Shown here: one piece after another, positions 1 to 8,922 of the stretch
Layout of the letters: every line of letters begins with the position of its first letter
Position numbering within the stretch: position 1 is the first letter of the stretch
NCBI GenBank assembly: GCA_016286385.1
Contig: JAEESO010000004.1
Coordinates: forward strand, 1-64,000
Reading direction: 5' to 3'
From: Bacteroidales bacterium
GTDB taxonomy: Bacteria; Bacteroidota; Bacteroidia; Bacteroidales; UBA932
DNA length: 64,000 nucleotides
Translations under genes and position numbers: made by a program
Notes under the pieces: generated by a model
Seen by the model: the letters and a program-made list of their open reading frames with translations, nothing else
Told to the model about the DNA's origin: nothing
Databases searched by the model: none

Positions 1-1
1 A

Positions 2-733
2 ACAACCAATGCTTATGAGGGTACCGATAGTAAGCAGTGGGTCCTAAGAAGGTTGTCGACCGTAAAGAAGGCAAATGAGGGGACGGAGACGGGTGAGAGG
101 TTTTCTGCCTTGCTGGAGTCGTTAGTTTCGTTTGAGCGGAATGTTGCGTTGTCAAAGGATAACTATAGTTGTTGGGAGGCTTTTCTTTTAGTTACCCCCG
201 AGGAGTTCCACGCCATTGCAGAAAGACATATTGATAGTCTGAACAGGACTCTGTTTGGAAACGAGGCACTCGGCTGGGAAACCGCAAGAAAGGCGAATAC
301 CTTGGATTATTATTTTAAGTACCTTGAATTGTATCCTGAAGGAGAGCATTCAAACTTAGCCAAGAAGAAAACAATTGATCTGAGGGTCGGCAATTGGTCC
401 ATGGATAAGTACGATGATTATCCTGCTGATTGGAATCGTGGAATTCCATCTGGTGATAGTTGGATAGACATAACCAACAGGACCGATAGCGAAATCGAAT
501 TACTGTTCAGCGGAAAGAAATCTTATTCCATTATTGTACCGGGACATGGGATAACTACTATTAAAGTAGAAAATGGCAATTATATGATGCGGATGTTTTC
601 AAAAGAACAGTCTGTCTATGACATTTTTTCCAAGAAAGCTACTTTTACTGGCGGGACCTATTCCTATGAATGTTCCTTTACTAATAGGGATCTTGAACGG
701 ATTAAAAAATTGACTAATTCTAACTCTTATTAA
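2..733 (+). CDS. Hypothetical protein, truncated at the left window edge
   Basis: Open frame continues to base 2 without a stop, so the listed start at 53 is probably internal. Contains W..A...NT..YY.KYLELYPEGEH...AKKK, a TPR-like motif often seen in effector or regulatory proteins. Confidence 0.6.
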   Translation, partial: TTNAYEGTDSKQWVLRRLSTVKKANEGTETGERFSALLESLVSFERNVALSKDNYSCWEAFLLVTPEEFHAIAERHIDSLNRTLFGNEALGWETARKANTLDYYFKYLELYPEGEHSNLAKKKTIDLRVGNWSMDKYDDYPADWNRGIPSGDSWIDITNRTDSEIELLFSGKKSYSIIVPGHGITTIKVENGNYMMRMFSKEQSVYDIFSKKATFTGGTYSYECSFTNRDLERIKKLTNSNSY

Positions 734-756
734 GATATTATTAGTGTTAATAGGCA

Positions 757-2049
757 ATGAAACGAATTTATAAATCCCTTTTTTGGTCATTAATAAGTAT
801 ACTTACAGTTGCGACTATTGGCATTTTTATATGGAGACTGTTTAGTCTTCCCTTTGCTTCTTCACCAGAAGCGTTCGGAGTATTCGGCGATTACATCGGA
901 GGCGTTTTCGGAGCAATAACCGGATTGGTGAGCGTCATATTTCTGTATCTTACCTATGGGAAGCAGATAGCTATTTTCAAAGAACAAAAGCGTCAAATCG
1001 AAGAACAACAATTTGAGAATAACTTCTTCCACCTTCTAGAAAATTTCATGTCATTACAGACTGGTATCCGTAGCAAGTCAAGCGAAACGGGAAATAAGAG
1101 TTATGTGGCTTATGCCAGAGGACTGATTGAAGAGGAAATAGATTCCATATGTGGCGCGAAAAATGCGTTGTCAACTTTTGAGGCCCTAGAAACCAGAACT
1201 AAAATTGACAAGTTGTATCAGGAGTTCTTCCCTCTTTCAGCTGACAATTTGGGCCATTATTTCCGCTCTCTTTACCACCTTCTAAAATACATCGAAAGCC
1301 ATTGTAAGGGCACTAAACAAGATTACTCAGATTTAGTGCAGGCTCAGATGAACACTGATGAACTGTACTTGACATGCATCAATGGCTTAAGTAGCTATGG
1401 AAGAAAAAAACTATATCCTCTACTTAACAAATTCTCATTTCTTGAGAATCTTGCTATTGATGAGAATGAAAACATACGGAACCTCGTTTATTTCTTTTAT
1501 CCCAACACGAAAAAAAAGAATATCACGGGAGAACGGAATAATGTGGTTGTAATTGCGGGGACAGAAGGAGTTGACAAAGGTAGGATTATGAAAAGACTTA
1601 TATCCGAGCATATCACAGCCCGTGTTACATCTGTTCAAGCCATGCTCCTTAGCAGGAACAAGAACCCCAGGGAGTTGAGACAGAATCACGATACTATTAA
1701 GGAAATGATAGTAAAAACGCTTGATCCTGACGAGAATTATGTAATTTGCTGCAACTTTTGTCAGTTATATCCGGACGGCACAAATGAGCGTTTACCATTA
1801 TCGCTCTATGAGGATCTTCACCCAATCGCTATAGTATTGATGGAGCCACTGATTGATCATATGATAGGTAGTATTCGCATAGACGAGAGAATAAACTTGG
1901 ATAACACACAAGCTGAGCTATATTGGGAAAACGAGGAGACTACCGTTACTGATTATGCAGACGAAAAGAGCGTTCCTCTGTATCGATTTAGTGTAGAGGA
2001 AACAGATAAGGCGATCGAGAAGATAAAGCAATTGGTCGGTAATCAATAG
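757..2049 (+). CDS. Putative phage abortive infection protein (AbiC-like membrane N-terminus) with an extra C-terminal P-loop-like domain
   Basis: Two N-terminal TM segments, then QFENNFFHLLENF and LGHYFRSLYHLLKYIE...YSDLVQAQMNTDEL, typical of the putAbiC family. C-terminus carries VVVIAGTEGVDKGRIMKRLI. Confidence 0.65.
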   Translation: MKRIYKSLFWSLISILTVATIGIFIWRLFSLPFASSPEAFGVFGDYIGGVFGAITGLVSVIFLYLTYGKQIAIFKEQKRQIEEQQFENNFFHLLENFMSLQTGIRSKSSETGNKSYVAYARGLIEEEIDSICGAKNALSTFEALETRTKIDKLYQEFFPLSADNLGHYFRSLYHLLKYIESHCKGTKQDYSDLVQAQMNTDELYLTCINGLSSYGRKKLYPLLNKFSFLENLAIDENENIRNLVYFFYPNTKKKNITGERNNVVVIAGTEGVDKGRIMKRLISEHITARVTSVQAMLLSRNKNPRELRQNHDTIKEMIVKTLDPDENYVICCNFCQLYPDGTNERLPLSLYEDLHPIAIVLMEPLIDHMIGSIRIDERINLDNTQAELYWENEETTVTDYADEKSVPLYRFSVEETDKAIEKIKQLVGNQ

Positions 2050-2095
2050 TTATCAATCCTTCGTTCTCCCTCAAAAAAGAAAAACAAATAAAAAA

Positions 2096-2144
2096 AAGAA
2101 CCGCTACCCAAATCTTCCTTCATAATGGGTCTTAGCGGTTCTTT
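2096..2144 (+). terminator. Rho-independent-like terminator hairpin after the AbiC-like gene
   Basis: agaaccgctaccc ... gggtcttagcggttct inverted repeat, T-rich afterwards. Confidence 0.65.
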
Positions 2145-2383
2145 GTTCTTATCATATATCCGGCTACATCAGAGGGTCGGGTTCGGCAATGATACAACTT
2201 GAGTGTCCTGCCTCTCCTTTCCCGGCTCCTGATGTTCTTCCATAATCCTCCTCGGCATGGCATCAAGGGCTTTTTCTGGTGTCCGGATGTTCTATTTCAT
2301 AACGGTTTCTTTTCTACAATTAAGGTTTTAGTGGTTTTTGGGACGGTGCTGAGATGATGATTAAGCGCGGATCCAAGGTCAGA

Positions 2384-2414
2384 GTCGTAAAGATGGATAC
2401 TGCCGGCGGAATGG
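2384..2414 (+). repeat. 31-bp direct repeat, copy 1
   Basis: gtcgtaaagatggatactgccggcggaatgg; 30/31 identical to 3691..3721. Confidence 0.85.
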
Positions 2415-2550
2415 AAAAGCCCCCTCTTTTCTGCGACAAAGCGGTATCCTCAAACATTTCCGACGAGGTTCGCTGATTATCAGTGCGTTGTGATTGCTTG
2501 ACTAAAACTTCTTTTTTTACGGTTCGGAAGATAATCGGTATCTTTGCTAT

Positions 2551-3603
2551 ATGAAAACAGACAAGGCTCCCTTCGATTCCGGTATTCTCAAGAAAGTCAC
2601 CGACCTGTTGTATTTCTTGGCTTTTGACTATCTGCTGGCTTCTTTCATCTATGAAAAGGGTCATCCGGTGGCCGCCGGCATCGCCGCCGTCTTTCTGATG
2701 GCCATATCCGTGATAACGGTTTTCAGGGACCGCCAGTTCCCAGACATGGCCTTTCCCGAGAGCACGCTGGCGTTTGATGGAACATTGATGATTCTGGCTA
2801 TCCTGTATATATGTTCCCCTTCCGCAGAAACGAAGAGAGATGGCCAGTTTCTGCCGATCATGGCCCTTGGTTTCGTGGCGTCCTTGCTGGATGTTTTCCG
2901 TCTGATCATGCAAGGTGCATTCAAGGACCGGTCATTCGGGACTCTGTTCCATGAGCAACTCCGCCTGCCCGTCTGGGTCGATGTCGTACTCCTGTTCTGG
3001 CCGGTCTACAGCGGATTTACGGACGGGTGGAACACTCTTGGCGCTGTCGGCTTTGCGGCCATAGGGCTTCTCGTCCTGGACTTGATCCATAATGTGGTCA
3101 TCCTGCCATCCGTCATCCGCAAGGAAAAACAAATCTATGCCGATTATATCCGGGACTTGCAGAATGAGAAAACAGCGCTGGCCCGGGTCGATACCGACAA
3201 AGCGGCTTTCGACGAAGAAACGAAGGCGTTGCTGGTTGACCGCATCGAGCTGATCGACCGAATCCTGATTGGCAGGATTTCTGGGAATGCCGTTTTCAAC
3301 CGCCGGACGGACAGAGAAGTCGAGAAGGTCATAGCCGACCGTTCTTCTTTTATCGAAAGCCTTGCCCTGCATTTCTCCTTCAGCCACCCCAGGGCCATCG
3401 AGCAGTTGCAGAAGCAAGGGTTGTCCCGGTACGAGATCGGACTATGCTGCCTGTATTTCATGGGCTATAATGGGAAGGAGGTGAAGGACATTTCCGACAC
3501 CGCCATGATCTACCACGTTAACAGTGCCATCCGGCAGAAACTCGGCCTGAGTGCCAACGACGTCAACCTTTCCACCTATATCCGGGCGCTGTTCGATGCC
3601 TGA
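2551..3603 (+). CDS. Integral membrane protein with C-terminal LuxR-like helix-turn-helix
   Basis: Multiple hydrophobic segments, coiled region, then LSRYEIGLCCLYFMGYNGKEVKDISDTAMIYHVNSAIRQKLGL. Confidence 0.65.
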   Translation: MKTDKAPFDSGILKKVTDLLYFLAFDYLLASFIYEKGHPVAAGIAAVFLMAISVITVFRDRQFPDMAFPESTLAFDGTLMILAILYICSPSAETKRDGQFLPIMALGFVASLLDVFRLIMQGAFKDRSFGTLFHEQLRLPVWVDVVLLFWPVYSGFTDGWNTLGAVGFAAIGLLVLDLIHNVVILPSVIRKEKQIYADYIRDLQNEKTALARVDTDKAAFDEETKALLVDRIELIDRILIGRISGNAVFNRRTDREVEKVIADRSSFIESLALHFSFSHPRAIEQLQKQGLSRYEIGLCCLYFMGYNGKEVKDISDTAMIYHVNSAIRQKLGLSANDVNLSTYIRALFDA

Positions 3604-3690
3604 TGAATGCCGTCCACCATAAAAACAACATTATCAATGAGGTGAAGGATGCTTTTGAGAAGTCATATTGATAGAACGAATCAAAACAGG

Positions 3691-3721
3691 GTCGTGAAGA
3701 TGGATACTGCCGGCGGAATGG
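3691..3721 (+). repeat. 31-bp direct repeat, copy 2
   Basis: gtcgtgaagatggatactgccggcggaatgg. Confidence 0.85.
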
Positions 3722-3867
3722 ACTGGCAGGCGTATGGTGGCAGATACGAAAAGCCAGCCCCGAAAGGCTGGCTTGCTGTGTAGACCAAACACTCCGAATC
3801 TCGAATCTCCGGTTCCTGGAGGGGTTACAGGAAATCCAGGCTTTTTTAGTCAATCTGATGAGCTAAA

Positions 3868-4389
3868 CTAAAAATACAGAGCATTTTTCGATGAGTGAGG
3901 GAAATGCTCCACATCAGATCTATGCTTTCTTGCCCATGCCTCCTTGGCAATATATAAAACTCCTTCGCTCTCATTCGCCCAGAAATCCTTTTCCTTTCCC
4001 TCGAGAACTCGTTTGAAAAAGTCTACCCCATGAATCATAGCCGTGCAACGAGCATACAAGAATGAATCATCGTGACCAATGTTCTTCTGAGTGAAAGAGT
4101 GAATAAAGTAAGGCTTGTTTAACAAGGATAGCAAATCTGCCAATGTGTCCTCGAATCTGAAAATCACGTCGTCCTCTTCTTGAGACAAGCGGATAACAGC
4201 TGCGTTGGTTTCAACTTCATATTCGGAAACTGGTCGGCAAAGAGACAGGATTTCCCAGAATAACGGATCTTGCTGGGATTCCGTCAATGTGACTGGATCC
4301 GGTCTGCCTCTTCGTTGATAAATAAAAAGAGCCACACCCGCTAAAACCAGGAGGATAATCAAAACAGTTTTGGTAGACATTATTCTCAT
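3868..4389 (-). CDS. Hypothetical protein with N-terminal TM anchor
   Basis: 173 aa ORF; N-terminal hydrophobic TVLIILLVLAGVALFIY. Confidence 0.5.
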   Translation of the reverse strand: MRIMSTKTVLIILLVLAGVALFIYQRRGRPDPVTLTESQQDPLFWEILSLCRPVSEYEVETNAAVIRLSQEEDDVIFRFEDTLADLLSLLNKPYFIHSFTQKNIGHDDSFLYARCTAMIHGVDFFKRVLEGKEKDFWANESEGVLYIAKEAWARKHRSDVEHFPHSSKNALYF

Positions 4390-4424
4390 TGTTGGATTTC
4401 ACATGCATCTTTGGCAAAGATAAG

Positions 4425-4459
4425 AAAAAAAAGAAAGCCGGTCAATTTGACTGGCTTTC
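4425..4459 (-). terminator. Terminator for the toxin-antitoxin operon
   Basis: gaaagccggtcaatttgactggctttc hairpin followed, reading minus, by a long T tract. Confidence 0.7.
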
Positions 4460-4571
4460 ATTGCTATGTAGACTACCATAACGAATTATCTAACTTTTAT
4501 GCCTCCTACGCACGTCTGGTGAGGCTTGGGGAGTACTTGGAGCGTCGCGGAATAAGGATTATACTTTGCAA

Positions 4572-4913
4572 TTAAGCATCTATTTCCAAGTGCTGGGCAG
4601 CAACGTGGTTGTTGGTTAGATACCTGACAAGGAAGGTCGTTTCGCCATCTATGTCATGAACGCTGTAGAAAACATACCAAACGGTTTGTTTATTGTGTTT
4701 AAAGGCAGAGTAAAATAGGTCGGTCCCATAACGCTCGAAATAAGCGGGAGCCCCCTTCCGTACCTTTAGAGGAAGATTTGTCTGAATATCTCTAAACAGT
4801 TGCTCCGAATACGCGATGGCCGCATCTTTAAAGCCAAGATACCCTTCATCGTAGAGTACTTGGGCAAGTTCAAGGAATTGATTGACGACTTCTGGAAGAA
4901 ATAGGACCTTCAT
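4572..4913 (-). CDS. RelE/ParE-superfamily toxin
   Basis: Small ORF right after an antitoxin-like gene; YGTDLFYSAFKHNKQTVWYVFYSVHDIDGETTFLVRYLTNNH is RelE/ParE-like. Confidence 0.65.
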   Translation of the reverse strand: MKVLFLPEVVNQFLELAQVLYDEGYLGFKDAAIAYSEQLFRDIQTNLPLKVRKGAPAYFERYGTDLFYSAFKHNKQTVWYVFYSVHDIDGETTFLVRYLTNNHVAAQHLEIDA

Positions 4914-4916
4914 AAA

Positions 4917-5153
4917 CTACGCACTTCTCTCTGCCTCTTTCTTCTCAAACATCTGCGTAAGGCCCTCACGAACGCGTTCAATCACGTCATCGACAGTGAT
5001 GGCACGTGCTAAATCGGCATCCGATGCATTGTTTTGTGCGACAAGTACAAAAGACTCATCGCGGCCACGCTGGATTATAACCCGCTCCGTACGGGCCAAG
5101 TCCAGATACTTCTTCATATTGTTGCGGAGTTCCGCCGAACTGATGACAACCAT
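4917..5153 (-). CDS. Phd/YefM-type antitoxin
   Basis: MVVISSAELRNNMKKYLDLARTERVIIQRGRDESFVLVA matches the Phd/YefM N-terminal pattern; ends 3 nt before the toxin start. Confidence 0.75.
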   Translation of the reverse strand: MVVISSAELRNNMKKYLDLARTERVIIQRGRDESFVLVAQNNASDADLARAITVDDVIERVREGLTQMFEKKEAERSA

Positions 5154-5160
5154 AACACAA

Positions 5161-5176
5161 GTACATTATAATGTAC
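5161..5176. promoter_or_regulatory. 16-bp perfect palindrome upstream of the antitoxin; likely autoregulatory operator
   Basis: gtacattataatgtac equals its own reverse complement; 8 nt upstream of the antitoxin start. Confidence 0.7.
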
Positions 5177-5240
5177 AAAAGTAGATAGAATAATTGAAAA
5201 AACAAAAAAAGAGGACAAATCTTTCGATTTATCCTCTGTA

Positions 5241-5314
<74 letters not shown>

Positions 5315-5360
5315 GTTTGGGATTGCAAAGGTAAGGAGATTTTTTTAATTCTCCAAATTT

Positions 5361-6368
5361 TTATGCCAGTTCTATTCCGGCGGCGGCGCACTGGCGGCGC
5401 ATTTCTTCCGGCCACACGGCCGACTGGATTTCCCCAATGTGGGCTTTCCTGAGAAGGAACATACACAGGCGGGATTGGCCGATACCTCCTCCTATTGTCT
5501 GGGGAAGTTTCCCTTCCAGAAGGAGCCTGTGGAAGTAGAGATTCTCTTTCCACAGCTGGTCACGGGCCGATAGTTGACTATGGAGGGTGGGGGCGTCTAC
5601 CCTTATACCCATTGAGGATATCTCGAAGGCGCTCTCAATGATGGGATTCCAAAGGAGGATGTCTCCGTTGAGGGACCAGTCGTCGTAGTCGGCGGCGCGG
5701 CCGTCGTGGGGCTCACCGTTGGATAGCGGCCCGCCTATTCCCATCACAAAAACGGCCCCATACTCACGCGTAACGGCGTTTTCACGCTCCTTTGGACTCA
5801 TCCCGGGATAGCGCTGGAGAAGCTCCTCCGCGGTAATGAAATAGATATCCTCCGGAAGGATAGGGGTAATCTGGGGGAACTCAACATAGAGTTTATTCTC
5901 CGTAACCTTCACGGCTTCATAGATACGGCGGACGGTCTTACGGAGATACTCCTGATTCCTTTCCTGAGGCAGCATCACCTTCTCCCAGTCCCACTGGTCC
6001 ACATATATTGAATGTATATTGTCAAGGTCTTCGTCCGGGCGCAGGGCATTCATATCCGTATAGATGCCGCGGCCGGGAGCGGTATGTAGTTCTGCCAGTT
6101 TGAGCCTTTTCCACTTTGCAAGCGAATGAACCACCTCTGCGGGGGCCTCATTCATGCTTTTCACCGGGAAACGCACCGGGCGCTCCACTCCGTTTAGGTC
6201 GTCGTTGAGGCCCTGCCCGGAGAGAACCATCATAGGGGCGGTAACGCGAAGCAGCGCAAGCTGGGCGCTTAGGTTTACCTGGAACATGTCCTTGACGGCT
6301 TTGATGGCCTTCTCTGTCTGTTCCACACCGCCAAGGATGTTGCGGTAGTTCTTGGGTATAATGAGCAT
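5361..6368 (-). CDS. asnA: Aspartate--ammonia ligase
   Basis: Whole-length AsnA-like sequence (NILGGVEQTEKAIK, VDQWDWEK, GGGIGQSRLCMFLL). Confidence 0.95.
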   Translation of the reverse strand: MLIIPKNYRNILGGVEQTEKAIKAVKDMFQVNLSAQLALLRVTAPMMVLSGQGLNDDLNGVERPVRFPVKSMNEAPAEVVHSLAKWKRLKLAELHTAPGRGIYTDMNALRPDEDLDNIHSIYVDQWDWEKVMLPQERNQEYLRKTVRRIYEAVKVTENKLYVEFPQITPILPEDIYFITAEELLQRYPGMSPKERENAVTREYGAVFVMGIGGPLSNGEPHDGRAADYDDWSLNGDILLWNPIIESAFEISSMGIRVDAPTLHSQLSARDQLWKENLYFHRLLLEGKLPQTIGGGIGQSRLCMFLLRKAHIGEIQSAVWPEEMRRQCAAAGIELA

Positions 6369-7690
6369 TATGACAGGAAGTCCAGGATGGAGTTTATATC
6401 ATTGGCGGGGAAGGCCTTCTGCTCTCCGCTCACAAGATTCTTGAGGTTCACGGTGCCGGCCTCAATTTCAGTTGATCCATTGATTGAGATGAACGGAATG
6501 GCCTTTCTATCGGCATAATCAAACTGTTTTTTGAGTTTGGTGGCCTCAGGGTACACCTCAACTGCAACGCCGGCTTCACGAAGAGCCTTTGCAAGAGGCA
6601 GGACATAGCGGAGTTCATCGGCCCCCATAACTGCAAAAAGAAGCCTGGTGGACTGCTCCAGGGCGGTAGGGAAGAGTCCGAGGCCCGTTAGGACGTCGTA
6701 GATTCGGTCTGCGCCAAAGGAGATGCCAACTCCGGAAAGGTCAGGAAGGCCGAATATTCCGGTGAGGTTGTCGTACCTTCCGCCGCCGCAGATACTGCCG
6801 ATTTCCCAGTCCTGAGCCTTTACCTCGAAGATTGCGCCGGTGTAGTAATTGAGGCCTCGGGCAAGGGAAAGGTCCATCTCCACGGGCGCTTTTACGCCGG
6901 CGGCTTCAATGAGGCCGAAAAGCTCCTCAAGCTCTTCAAGGCCCTTGAGGCCGGTCTCGGAGGCTTCAAAGAGAGCCTTCATGGCGCCGATCTTATCGGC
7001 CGAACTGCCCTGGAGGGAAAGGATCTTCTCGATGACGGCAATTCCCGCTGCCGGGATGCATTTTTCGGCCATCTCTTCCTTAACTTTCTCAAGGCCGATC
7101 TTATCCAGTTTGTCGATGGCCACGGTGATGTCCACAACCTTGTCCGGGGCTCCGGCAATCTCTGCGATGCCGGTGAGGACCTTGCGGTTGTTGATGTGGA
7201 TCTTGACGCGCACTCCAAGTTTTCCGAATACGGCGTCTACCATCTGGACCAGTTCCAGTTCATTCACCTGGGAGCGGCTGCCGATAACGTCTACGTCGCA
7301 CTGGTAAAACTCACGGTAGCGGCCCTTCTGGGGGCGGTCCGCCCTCCAGACGGGCTGAATCTGGAAACGCTTGAACGGGAAGGAAATCTCATTCTGATGC
7401 TGGACCACGAAACGTGCGAAAGGCACGGTTAAGTCATACCTGAGGCCCTTTTCCGGAGCAAGTTCCGCTTTTTCACCGCTGTTCTGGATGCGGAAAAGGA
7501 GTTTGTCTCCTTCCTCTCCGTACTTTCCAAGAAGGGTGCTGAGGCCCTCCATTGCGGGGGTCTGGATTTCCTGGTAGCCGAAGGTGCGGAAGACACTGCG
7601 GATGGTGTCGAAGATGTAATTGCGGCGGGACATATCGGCCTGGCCGAAATCACGGGTGCCTTTGGGTATGGATGGTTTCTGGATGGCCAT
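6368..7690 (-). CDS. hisS: Histidine--tRNA ligase
   Basis: Class II synthetase motifs, [30 protein letters not shown]. Confidence 0.96.
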   Translation of the reverse strand: MAIQKPSIPKGTRDFGQADMSRRNYIFDTIRSVFRTFGYQEIQTPAMEGLSTLLGKYGEEGDKLLFRIQNSGEKAELAPEKGLRYDLTVPFARFVVQHQNEISFPFKRFQIQPVWRADRPQKGRYREFYQCDVDVIGSRSQVNELELVQMVDAVFGKLGVRVKIHINNRKVLTGIAEIAGAPDKVVDITVAIDKLDKIGLEKVKEEMAEKCIPAAGIAVIEKILSLQGSSADKIGAMKALFEASETGLKGLEELEELFGLIEAAGVKAPVEMDLSLARGLNYYTGAIFEVKAQDWEIGSICGGGRYDNLTGIFGLPDLSGVGISFGADRIYDVLTGLGLFPTALEQSTRLLFAVMGADELRYVLPLAKALREAGVAVEVYPEATKLKKQFDYADRKAIPFISINGSTEIEAGTVNLKNLVSGEQKAFPANDINSILDFLS

Positions 7691-7747
7691 TTCACAAAAA
7701 TTTTGACAAAGTTACAATTTTTTGTGTTATCTTTGCAATCCACTCAA

Positions 7748-7823
7748 GCGAGATTAGCTCAGTTGGTAGAGCGTTGGCTTCCCAAGCCGAAGGTCGCGAG
7801 TTCGAGACTCGTATCTCGCTCCA
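7748..7823 (+). tRNA. tRNA-Gly(CCC)
   Basis: gcgagattagctcagttggtagagcgttggcttcccaagccgaaggtcgcgagttcgagactcgtatctcgctcca; anticodon CCC, encoded CCA. Confidence 0.93.
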
Positions 7824-7826
7824 TTT

Positions 7827-7855
7827 CGCCAGCCCTTTGAAAGGCTGGCGTTTTT
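7827..7855 (+). terminator. Terminator of tRNA-Gly
   Basis: cgccagccctttgaaaggctggcgttttt. Confidence 0.85.
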
Positions 7856-7908
7856 CTATGCTTCCCGGTGCATCCAGAGGCCCTGGAGTAGTCTACAAGG
7901 CTTCTTTA

Positions 7909-8817
7909 TTACCTGTAGGCCGACGGCGACATCCCTGTGTGTGACAGGAAAAACTTGTAGAAGAGGCTCTGGCTGTTGAAGTTAAGGGCCGCTGCTATTT
8001 CCTTGACAGACATTCCGGAATACCTCAGGAGACTCTTCGCCTCCAGCACCACAAAACCGTCTATCCACTCCGGCGCAGAGCGCCCGGATACCTTTTTTAT
8101 AACCTTTGACAGGTATTTTGGAGAGAGGTTGAGCCTGTCGGCATAATAGCCTACACCCCTTTCCTTTACATGGTGCTTTGAAACCAGGGAGATGAAGGAT
8201 TCGTAGATGGCGTCTTGCCTGGTGTCACTTCCTCCGCTTCCGTCCCTTATCTCAAATGCCGCGGAAACAATGTGGGTGTAAGATGAAAGGAGCGGGACAA
8301 GGATGTCTTCCTTGTGCTTCCTTCCGGATCTGAGGATATCCCTTGCCAGCTTGAAATATATCTCTGAAATGGAGCAGTCTTCGTCGGAAAGCACAATGGA
8401 AGGGTTTCTGAGCACAGAAGAACTCTTGTGGGAAAAGTTGTCCATGGTCAGTTGAAGTTTCCCCAGTATTTCCCCGGAGATAATAAGGAAATATAGCTTT
8501 GTCCCTGCCACCTTGCCCTTGTCATAGTCCGATATGTGGATTATGCTTCCGGGATAAGTGACAAGCACGGATTTATCGTGAAGCTCGTACCCCGTGAGGT
8601 TGAGCTCCAGGCGTACGTGGCCGCTTCTCAGGAAAAAGAAAGCGTAGCCGTCCAGCCTCACCGGCGACTTCAGGGCATCCAGGATGTCCTGCTCCTTTTC
8701 AAGGCGTTCCCCGCACGCCTCTCCAAGCACTATGTCTGTTCCAAGCGAAAATTCTTTTACCGCTCCTGTCAGCGCCAGCACGCGGGAAATATTAATGTCC
8801 AGTACTTTCCTATTCAT
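7909..8817 (-). CDS. AraC-family transcriptional regulator
   Basis: C-terminal double HTH (LNLSPKYLSKVIKKVSGRSAPEWI ... FNSQSLFYKFFLSHTGMSPSAYR). Confidence 0.9.
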   Translation of the reverse strand: MNRKVLDINISRVLALTGAVKEFSLGTDIVLGEACGERLEKEQDILDALKSPVRLDGYAFFFLRSGHVRLELNLTGYELHDKSVLVTYPGSIIHISDYDKGKVAGTKLYFLIISGEILGKLQLTMDNFSHKSSSVLRNPSIVLSDEDCSISEIYFKLARDILRSGRKHKEDILVPLLSSYTHIVSAAFEIRDGSGGSDTRQDAIYESFISLVSKHHVKERGVGYYADRLNLSPKYLSKVIKKVSGRSAPEWIDGFVVLEAKSLLRYSGMSVKEIAAALNFNSQSLFYKFFLSHTGMSPSAYR

Positions 8818-8922
8818 GGCGTAAAATTAGGAAAATTCTACCAAAATGCCAATTAAGGTTCCTTTTTGGTGCCTGACATCCCCATTTTAGGCAACTTTTT
8901 TGCATTATAACGTGCCGAAAAA

